From: Candidatus Saccharimonadia bacterium
GTDB lineage: Bacteria > Patescibacteriota > Saccharimonadia > Saccharimonadales > UBA4665
NCBI GenBank assembly: GCA_023268595.1
Contig: JALQUD010000059.1
Location: 1-6,266, forward strand
DNA length: 6,266 nucleotides
Reading direction: 5' to 3'
Shown: positions 1 to 4,246 of the stretch, piece by piece
Layout: every line of letters starts with the position of its first letter
Position numbering within the stretch: the first letter of the stretch is position 1
Position numbers and translations under genes: made by a program
The notes under the pieces: model-generated
What the model was told of the DNA's origin: nothing
The model's input: the letters and a program-made list of their open reading frames with translations, nothing else
The model's database searches: none

Positions 1-224
1 CGTATTACGAGGAGCATATCCTGCACGACCTGAAAGCCGGACGCAACGTCATCGTAGCCGCCCATGGCAACTCGCTACGGGCGCTGATGAAGCATCTTGA
101 CCAAGTCGCCGATGACAAAGTGCATGAACTGGAGATCGGCACCGGTGAAGTGGTGGTGTACGAAATCGATGACGACGGATCGGTCACGTCCAAACATATC
201 CGTAACCAGGGTGGTAAGGCCTGA
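1..224 (+). CDS. gpmA: 2,3-bisphosphoglycerate-dependent phosphoglycerate mutase, C-terminal fragment (5' end outside window)
   Basis: The frame starting at base 3 is open for 73 codons and ends with TGA at 222-224. The fragment carries the histidine phosphatase signature AAHGNSLRALMKHLD near its residues 19-33. In E. coli GpmA this signature holds the second active-site histidine, here fragment residue 21. After it comes an ELEIGTGEVVVYEIDDDG segment that matches the typical dPGM tail. The enzyme interconverts 3- and 2-phosphoglycerate in cytoplasmic glycolysis, using a phosphohistidine intermediate. The N-terminal RHG motif and about two thirds of the protein lie upstream of the window. The tail after the last beta strand is short (about 14 residues) compared with E. 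coli GpmA, which has a longer C-terminal extension. Transcription most likely ends at the hairpin 29 bases after the stop. Another histidine phosphatase is possible, but the GNSLRAL signature favours dPGM. Confidence 0.9.
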   Translation, partial: YYEEHILHDLKAGRNVIVAAHGNSLRALMKHLDQVADDKVHELEIGTGEVVVYEIDDDGSVTSKHIRNQGGKA

Positions 225-252
225 CCGGCTGCGGCTCATCCTGCCAGAACGA

Positions 253-284
253 AAAGACCGCTCTTAGGGCGGTCTTTCTTATTT
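253..284. terminator. Bidirectional rho-independent terminator between convergent genes
   Basis: A perfect 9-bp stem (AAAGACCGC at 253-261 with GCGGTCTTT at 269-277) encloses a 7-base loop. On the plus strand a T-rich tail follows (TTTCTTATTT, 275-284). On the minus strand the stem leads into TTTT and then CGTT (255 back to about 249). The hairpin lies 28 bases after the gpmA stop. It starts one base beyond the TAA stop (281-279) of the minus-strand glycosidase, so that stop codon sits inside the plus-strand U-tract. One structure can therefore serve both convergent transcripts. Confidence 0.88.
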
Positions 285-1652
285 GCCTTTGCGAAGCATG
301 TCGATGACAAGCGCGGCCGTCCAGGAGAAATCGTCGGCCCCAAGAGGCTCGCCGGTCTCCGGACCATAATATTCGGCGATGCCCTGCTGTTTGGCCATGT
401 CGATGACGCTGTCGCGCAACGCGCCGGCGTGGTCTTTGTATCCGTATCGCTCAAGCCCGTCTATTACCAGCCAGGTCATATTGACCCACGTCGGACCTTG
501 CCAGTACCGCTTGCCGTCAAAATAGGGCGAATCCAATGGCACGCTTGGAATCGGGTATGCCGAACCGAACTGTGATTCATTCTCAAGCATCTCCACCAGG
601 ACGGCGGCGCGCTCCTTGGTGATGCAGCCTGCGTACAGTGGTAGTAGCGTGGCGATCGAAGTCTCCTTGAGTAGCTGGTGGCTGCCGAAGTTCCGTGAAT
701 AATACTGACGGCCGTACGGGTCCCACAGCTGTTCGAGCGCCTTGCGCGATTTATGCATGTGGGCGGTCAGCTTGGCGGGAATCTCCTGGCGGATGGTCTT
801 GGCGATGTGTTCCAGATGCTCGTTGGCTCGGATCAGGATGCAGTTGAAGGCCAGGTCCTCGATGGTGAACATCGAGCGGCTGAGGATGGCGTTGATATCA
901 TAGCGTTTGCGCCTGAGCCGCCGCTGGGTGGAGTACATGACCAGGGCTTCGACGTTGGTCAGCCGCTCGGCACGGGCTACGAACCGCGTATCGGTCCGGA
1001 ACAGGCCGATCAATGGATCCAGGTGAAGTGTCTGCAGCAATCTGATCCAGCCTGGCAGCTGATGCTGATGCAGTTCCGCCATCCACGGTGGCGTATTATC
1101 AAGTCCCGATTCCCAAGGGTGTATCAACAAGACCAGGCCTTCATCATGCGGATCACGCTCCGCATAGAGCCAGTGATGGTAGGCTAGCAGATGTGGGTAC
1201 ATCTGTTTGTACCAGGTGCGTCGTTCCGGCAGGCTAAGCTTCTGGCCGATGCGGACCACCGCTTCGGCAAGCATCGGCGGCTGGGTAATGCCGCTGGTGG
1301 CGATCTCGTCGGGTGCGTTGGGATTGAGCTCGCTCTTCCAGACGCCCCAGTCGCGTTGCATATACCCGTCCGACTCAAAGAGCATGTGGGGTACCATGCC
1401 ATTCCGCCACTGGCCACGTAGCAGACTGGTCAGCTCCAGCTGTGCCCGGTCGATGTCCAGATGACGCAGCCCTATAGCCGTGAAGCAACTGTCCCATAAC
1501 CATTGATGTGGATACAGGTCTTTGGCCGGTGCCACGTAATGGCCACGGTCGTTGGACTTCAGTACGGCTACCGCCTGGTCGAACAATCGCTTATCCGAAG
1601 ACGTACCGGATGATTTATTAGAGGACACGCTCATGCTTGTAGTATAACGCAT
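279..1652 (-). CDS. GH63 / mannosylglycerate hydrolase-like (alpha/alpha)6-barrel glycoside hydrolase
   Basis: This ORF encodes 457 residues from the first ATG (1652), or 451 from the second ATG (1634), which I prefer because a -10 box lies between them. Motifs match the MGH1-like branch of GH63: PHQWLWDSCFTAIGLRHLD (48-66), GQWRNGMVPHMLF (80-92), SGITQPPMLAE (120-130), HPWESGLDNTPPW (178-190), KRYWQGPTWVNMTW (381-394) and a C-terminal EYYGPETGEPLGADDFSW (427-444). By family analogy, Asp185 in the SGLDNTP motif is the likely general acid and Glu427 the likely general base. Length fits characterised mannosylglycerate/glucosylglycerate hydrolases (about 420-450 residues). There is no signal peptide or membrane segment, so the protein is probably cytoplasmic. 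Family members hydrolyse alpha-glycosides such as glucosylglycerate or mannosylglycerate, but this substrate cannot be read from sequence; related uncharacterised members may act on other alpha-glucosides. No biosynthetic partner gene is nearby. It lies downstream of yajQ on the same strand, apparently with its own promoter. Confidence 0.85.
   Translation of the reverse strand: MRYTTSMSVSSNKSSGTSSDKRLFDQAVAVLKSNDRGHYVAPAKDLYPHQWLWDSCFTAIGLRHLDIDRAQLELTSLLRGQWRNGMVPHMLFESDGYMQRDWGVWKSELNPNAPDEIATSGITQPPMLAEAVVRIGQKLSLPERRTWYKQMYPHLLAYHHWLYAERDPHDEGLVLLIHPWESGLDNTPPWMAELHQHQLPGWIRLLQTLHLDPLIGLFRTDTRFVARAERLTNVEALVMYSTQRRLRRKRYDINAILSRSMFTIEDLAFNCILIRANEHLEHIAKTIRQEIPAKLTAHMHKSRKALEQLWDPYGRQYYSRNFGSHQLLKETSIATLLPLYAGCITKERAAVLVEMLENESQFGSAYPIPSVPLDSPYFDGKRYWQGPTWVNMTWLVIDGLERYGYKDHAGALRDSVIDMAKQQGIAEYYGPETGEPLGADDFSWTAALVIDMLRKGK
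1632..1646 (-). promoter_or_regulatory. Putative -10 box and leaderless start of the glycosidase gene
   Basis: Read on the minus strand, TATACT (1646 to 1641; 5 of 6 match to TATAAT) is followed by six bases and then ATG (1634-1632). With the usual 6-base gap from the -10 hexamer, transcription would start exactly at the A of this ATG. The transcript would then be leaderless and the ATG at 1652, which lies upstream of the -10, would not be on it. No convincing -35 is visible at 16-18 bp spacing. No Shine-Dalgarno motif is evident before either ATG. Confidence 0.5.
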
Positions 1653-1688
1653 CCGTACCGACGACCGGCTATCACCGCGTGGTATGCA

Positions 1689-2195
1689 TCAGCGATAGTT
1701 GATGAAGCTCAGCGGAAAGTCGAAATCACTGGCCTTGAGCAGTTGGATGACAGCCTGTAGGTCATCCTTGCTGTTGCTGGTAACCCTGACCGCGTCCCCT
1801 TGGATGAGCGCTTTGACCTTCGGGAAATCTTCGCGTAACAGCTTGGTGATACGCTTGGCTTTGTCCTGGTCCAGACCTTGCTTGAACGGGACTTCCTTAG
1901 TGGCTTTCAGGTTGCTTTCCGTGAGCTCTTTCGTGGTGTCGAGGACGCGCTGGTCCTGGCCGCGAGTAGCTAGTTTCTTGCGCACGATATCAAGGATGGC
2001 GTCAATCTGCCACTCACCGTTGCCGGTAATGCTAAAGCCGGCCTTGTCATCCTTGCCGACGGCCAGCCAATCGATGGCGGCAGGGGTGCCTTTGAAGTCG
2101 TAACGGTTAGTGATTTCACGCTGTGTCTGGTCGAGCACGTTGTTCATCTCGGCCTTGTCGTATTCGCTGACGATATCAAATGAGAAGTTTGCCAT
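1689..2195 (-). CDS. yajQ: YajQ family (DUF520) nucleotide-binding protein
   Basis: The 168-residue product is close to the family's usual length (E. coli YajQ, 163). Diagnostic segments are the N-terminal SFDIVSEYD (5-13), QREITNRYDFKG (25-36), the LDIVRKKLATRG segment in the first half, and the C-terminal IQGDAVRVTSNSKDDLQAVI with the final F-INYR ending. YajQ proteins have two RNP-like domains and bind nucleotides or nucleic acids. Some homologues have been reported as cyclic-di-GMP effectors, but whether that applies here cannot be judged. The protein is small, soluble and cytoplasmic. The ATG at 2195 is supported by the MANFSFDIVSEYD start, which matches the family N-terminus, and by a near-consensus -10 just upstream. 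The next minus-strand gene begins 36 or 54 bases after the TGA stop, with no clear terminator between, so some read-through into the glycosidase is possible. Confidence 0.95.
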   Translation of the reverse strand: MANFSFDIVSEYDKAEMNNVLDQTQREITNRYDFKGTPAAIDWLAVGKDDKAGFSITGNGEWQIDAILDIVRKKLATRGQDQRVLDTTKELTESNLKATKEVPFKQGLDQDKAKRITKLLREDFPKVKALIQGDAVRVTSNSKDDLQAVIQLLKASDFDFPLSFINYR

Positions 2196-2203
2196 AAACC
2201 ATA

Positions 2204-2212
2204 ATTATAGCA
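2204..2212 (-). promoter_or_regulatory. yajQ extended -10 promoter, near-leaderless
   Basis: Read on the minus strand, TGCTATAAT (2212 to 2204) is a perfect extended -10 (TGn plus TATAAT). It ends 8 bases before the yajQ ATG (2195), so initiation is predicted near 2197, leaving a leader of about 0-2 nt. The -35 position (about 2227-2232) reads TGTGAA, a poor match, as expected for an extended -10 promoter. A short inverted repeat, ACCAT (2198-2202) with ATGGT (2212-2216), flanks the -10. It may be a coincidence or a small operator. Confidence 0.7.
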
Positions 2213-2258
2213 TGGTAAATGGTGGTTTCACAGCGGTGGTTTTTACAGCTTAAGCGGT

Positions 2259-2287
2259 TTGACGGGGCACTGGTAGCGACGTAAAGT
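2259..2287 (+). promoter_or_regulatory. Putative promoter of the 134-residue ORF
   Basis: TTGACG (2259-2264; 5 of 6 match to TTGACA) is separated by exactly 17 bp from TAAAGT (2282-2287; 4 of 6 match to TATAAT). The predicted start is near 2294, five bases before the ATG at 2299. The AAAGG just before the ATG (2289-2293) would then lie upstream of the transcript start and could not serve as a ribosome binding site, unless a different promoter is used. The -10 is weak, so this is a moderate call. Confidence 0.4.
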
Positions 2288-2298
2288 TAAAGGTAAAT

Positions 2299-2703
2299 AT
2301 GACAGAACGAATTAGCCCGGAAATGGCCGCGTTTGAGACGCCGCGACCGTTTAGGCTTGACGATGTGGTCTCGGTTGAACTTCAGGAGCGGATTCCGCCG
2401 GAAGAGGGCGGTGACTGGAAGCATACCGGCCGTAATTTCGTCGGCCGGCTGACGAACGGGCCCGGTTCATTACTGACCGATCCGGAGCAAGGTACCGTGT
2501 TGTACGTGGCGCCGATCGTGCCGTTCAAGCCCTTATCGGGCGAAGCGGCTGATGCCGTCTATGAGAACACGCATCCACGACCGATAAGCGGCGAAGCCTT
2601 TGATCCGTATGAGCAGGGTGACCTGCGTTATCGCCTTATCGTCGAACATGCCGGTTCGGCGGCACTCGAATGGGTCGACATGATGGAATCCGGCCGCGAC
2701 TGA
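2299..2703 (+). CDS. Hypothetical protein, 134 residues, acidic, with an internal repeat
   Basis: I do not recognise this protein. The ORF runs from ATG 2299 to TGA 2701-2703. It has a plausible promoter upstream and codon use (many GCC, CCG, GAC, GGC) like its neighbours. The product is soluble and acidic, with no signal peptide, membrane segment or cysteine. The middle, from DDVVSVELQER (21-31) through VGRLTNGPGSLLTD (48-61) to GTVLYVAPIVPF (65-76), alternates hydrophobic residues with turns, suggesting a small beta-rich domain. Two copies of a short motif follow: PLSGEAADAVYE (78-89) and PISGEAFDPYE (95-105). The gene is transcribed divergently from yajQ and lies 53 bases before pheS, which has its own -10. 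No function can be assigned. Its reality rests on its promoter, its tight fit between genes and its coding-like composition. Confidence 0.65.
   Translation: MTERISPEMAAFETPRPFRLDDVVSVELQERIPPEEGGDWKHTGRNFVGRLTNGPGSLLTDPEQGTVLYVAPIVPFKPLSGEAADAVYENTHPRPISGEAFDPYEQGDLRYRLIVEHAGSAALEWVDMMESGRD
2530..2613 (+). repeat. Imperfect internal duplication, P[LI]SGEA-D-YE
   Basis: Within the 134-residue ORF, codons 78-89 (2530-2565) and 95-105 (2581-2613) encode related motifs, PLSGEAADAVYE and PISGEAFDPYE. The shared core SGEA uses GGC GAA GC in both copies, but flanking codons differ. If it is a duplication it is an old one kept at protein level. Confidence 0.45.
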
Positions 2704-2739
2704 GCCGATTGCCGCAATCTGTTATAAGACGTACGCCGG

Positions 2740-2748
2740 TGGTATACT
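2740..2748 (+). promoter_or_regulatory. pheS extended -10 promoter, near-leaderless
   Basis: TGGTATACT (2740-2748) is an extended -10 (TGn plus TATACT, 5 of 6). It ends 8 bases before the pheS ATG (2757), so transcription is predicted to start near 2755 with a leader of about 2 nt. No strong -35 is present; TGTTAT sits at 2720-2725 with 17 bp spacing. There is no room for a T-box or a Phe leader peptide between this promoter and pheS, so the common attenuation of phe-tRNA synthetase operons is absent here. Confidence 0.65.
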
Positions 2749-2756
2749 AGCTGGTA

Positions 2757-3830
2757 ATGAACTATCAGAATCCCAGTATCGCCGCCGCAGCTGAGACCCT
2801 CCGGTCGCGCTTTGAGTCGCTCAAAGTCAAACAGGACATCCTCAAAGCGGTCGAGCTCAAAGCGCTCTATTCAGAAATCCCAACGCTTCCTAACGAGCAG
2901 CGGGCTGCATTCGGTAAAGAGATCAACCAGCTCAAACAGGAGCTGGAGGGTTTGGTCGCCGCCCACCAGGAGCAAGCCGAAGCCCTGCCTGTGATCGATG
3001 TGACGGCGCCGTTCGACGCCAATGTCAGTCCGGCCGACCGGCCGCGCCTGTTGCCGGCCGAACAGGGTAGCCAGCATCCCCTGATGCGTGAACGCCAGAA
3101 GATCATCGACATCCTGGGCGGTATGGGTTTCGTGGCCGAAGAATCCCGCGAGATTGACGACGATTACCACATGTTCGCCAGCCTCAACTTCCCGGAAGGC
3201 CATCCGGCCCGTGACGACTACGATACCTTCATGACCGAGCAGGTCGCTAACGGCGGCCCGGAAGGCCAGGAGGCCAAGCGGTTGATCGCACCGGCCCACA
3301 CCAGCACCATGCAGAACCGCGTACTGACCAAGTATAAAGCCGACCTGGAAGCCGGTAAGCCGATCGCGGTGGTCGTGCCGGACCGTGTCTTCCGCAACGA
3401 GGACCTTGACGCCCGTCATGAGCATACGTTCCACCAGTACGAGGGCGTGTACGTCGGTAAGGGCGTCCATGCCGGCATGCTGATCGCCACGCTCAAGACG
3501 TTTCTGGAGGCATACTATGAAAAGCCGCTGGACATCTCTACCCAGCCATTCTATTTCCCGTTCACGGAGCCGAGTTTTGAGTTCTCCATGAGCTGCCCGT
3601 TCTGTGACAAGCAGGGCTGTTCGATCTGTAGCCAGACCGGCTGGATCGAAATCCTCGGTTGCGGCATGATCCACCCGAACGTCCTGAAAATGGCCGGTAT
3701 CGATCCGAACGTATACACCGGTTTTGCCTGGGGCGGTGGCATCGAACGCTTGGTGATGATGAAATACGGTATCGAGGACATCCGCCACTTCATGGGCGGC
3801 AAACTTGACTTTCTGAGGCAGTTCAAATGA
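2757..3830 (+). CDS. pheS: Phenylalanyl-tRNA synthetase alpha subunit
   Basis: This is the catalytic class II subunit of the (alpha-beta)2 enzyme that charges tRNA-Phe in the cytoplasm. The 357 residues fit the family (about 330-350, slightly long). Residues 10-75 form the N-terminal helical coiled coil that contacts tRNA. Class II motif 1 includes HPLMRERQKIIDILGGMGF (107-125). HPARDDYDTF (149-158) matches the family HPARDxxDTF. Motif 2 is VVPDRVFRNEDLDARHEHTF (206-225) continuing into HQYEG. Motif 3 is TGFAWGGGIERLVMMKYGIE (321-340). Two features differ from E. coli-type PheS: an insert around 160-176 before LIAPAHTSTMQ, and a CxxC-x4-CxxC knuckle (Cys280, 283, 288, 291) inside the region that normally carries aromatic-substrate contacts. 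Similar Cys knuckles occur in some other bacterial PheS proteins. The TGA stop overlaps the next ATG by four bases, so the downstream gene is translationally coupled. Confidence 0.98.
   Translation: MNYQNPSIAAAAETLRSRFESLKVKQDILKAVELKALYSEIPTLPNEQRAAFGKEINQLKQELEGLVAAHQEQAEALPVIDVTAPFDANVSPADRPRLLPAEQGSQHPLMRERQKIIDILGGMGFVAEESREIDDDYHMFASLNFPEGHPARDDYDTFMTEQVANGGPEGQEAKRLIAPAHTSTMQNRVLTKYKADLEAGKPIAVVVPDRVFRNEDLDARHEHTFHQYEGVYVGKGVHAGMLIATLKTFLEAYYEKPLDISTQPFYFPFTEPSFEFSMSCPFCDKQGCSICSQTGWIEILGCGMIHPNVLKMAGIDPNVYTGFAWGGGIERLVMMKYGIEDIRHFMGGKLDFLRQFK
3815..3818 (+). promoter_or_regulatory. Shine-Dalgarno site for the pheS-pheT intergene ORF
   Basis: GAGG (3815-3818) inside the last codons of pheS lies 8 bases before the ATG at 3827. 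This is optimal spacing and supports that start. It contrasts with the transcript-initial genes in this window, which have no leader for such a site. Confidence 0.6.
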
Positions 3831-4246
3831 AGAAACCTATCCGTATGACCAAGCTTGAGGATAACCAGTTGTGGCGCATGGCCAGCGAGATCATGCTCTA
3901 TGCGTATGACCAATTACCGGAGTTCACCGAAGACGAGGAATACGGTATGGAACCCAAGCTGCGCGACCGCTCGTTTGATTTGACCTGCGATCTGGCCGAG
4001 GCTGCCGGATCGCTCGACCCGCGTGACAAGACTTATTATTACGGCCTGGCGATGCGTGATGTGTACGGCATCCGTAACACGCTGATCATGGCTAGCAAGA
4101 CGCAGACCCTGAATGTCGAACCGTCGGTTTTCTTAAAGCTGGAACGACTGGCCGACGGGATAGCCGATGAGGTCAGCGGTGCCAGCGACGACATCCCCGA
4201 ATACCTAAAACATTTCAGCGTACAGGAACACAAGCATGAAAGTTAG
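3827..4246 (+). CDS. Four-helix-bundle (S23/IVP or Avd-like) family protein encoded between pheS and pheT
   Basis: The 139-residue product is predicted to be almost all helical, soluble and acidic. Its layout resembles the four helix bundle / 23S rRNA intervening-sequence protein superfamily, which also includes the Avd accessory protein of diversity-generating retroelements. Family-like positions are LWRMASEIMLYAYDQLPEF (15-33), then the EEYGM turn (37-41) and KLRDRSFDLTCDLAEAAG (44-61), where the family has LRRAA.SIPSNIAEG. The third helix is KTYYYGLAMRDVYGIRNTL (68-86) and the fourth is VFLKLERLADGIADEV (101-116). The assignment is by pattern memory and moderate. Function is unknown, as for most of the family. 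It overlaps pheS by 4 bp (ATGA) and pheT by 11 bp, so it must be co-transcribed and probably made in step with the synthetase subunits. That suggests, without proving, a role linked to the synthetase or to tRNA/rRNA. No reverse transcriptase or variable repeat is visible, so a DGR role is unsupported. Confidence 0.8.
   Translation: MKKPIRMTKLEDNQLWRMASEIMLYAYDQLPEFTEDEEYGMEPKLRDRSFDLTCDLAEAAGSLDPRDKTYYYGLAMRDVYGIRNTLIMASKTQTLNVEPSVFLKLERLADGIADEVSGASDDIPEYLKHFSVQEHKHES
4224..4227 (+). promoter_or_regulatory. Shine-Dalgarno site for pheT
   Basis: AGGA (4224-4227) lies 8 bases before the pheT ATG (4236), within the end of the helical-bundle ORF. This fixes the pheT start, and the resulting MKVSLNTIR N-terminus matches the usual MKVS-type start of PheT. 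The 11-bp overlap (4236-4246) implies translational coupling. Confidence 0.65.

Noticed and set aside
753..1187. 144-codon plus-strand open frame inside the glycosidase gene
   Set aside because: It is antisense to well-conserved GH63 motifs, with no promoter or ribosome site seen.
2707..2719. Small hairpin GATTG-CCG-CAATC after the 134-residue ORF as a terminator
   Set aside because: The stem has only 5 bp, is AT-containing, has a 3-base loop and no proper T-run (CTGTTATAAG follows). It is too weak to call.
2704..2756. T-box or Phe leader-peptide attenuator before pheS
   Set aside because: The gap is 53 bp, the promoter lies at its 3' end, and there is no Phe-codon run or T-box consensus.
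2871..3788. 305-codon open frame on the minus strand opposite pheS
   Set aside because: It lies wholly antisense to an unmistakable pheS, has no recognisable domain, and is a composition shadow of a GC-rich coding sequence.
222..3830. Reassigned UGA (glycine) code of some Patescibacteria
   Set aside because: UGA cleanly ends gpmA, yajQ, the 134-residue ORF and pheS at expected protein lengths, and no in-frame UGA is needed anywhere.
3827..4246. Diversity-generating retroelement, suggested by the Avd-like look of the interposed gene
   Set aside because: No reverse transcriptase, template repeat or variable repeat is visible in the window, and other members of the same fold superfamily have no DGR link.
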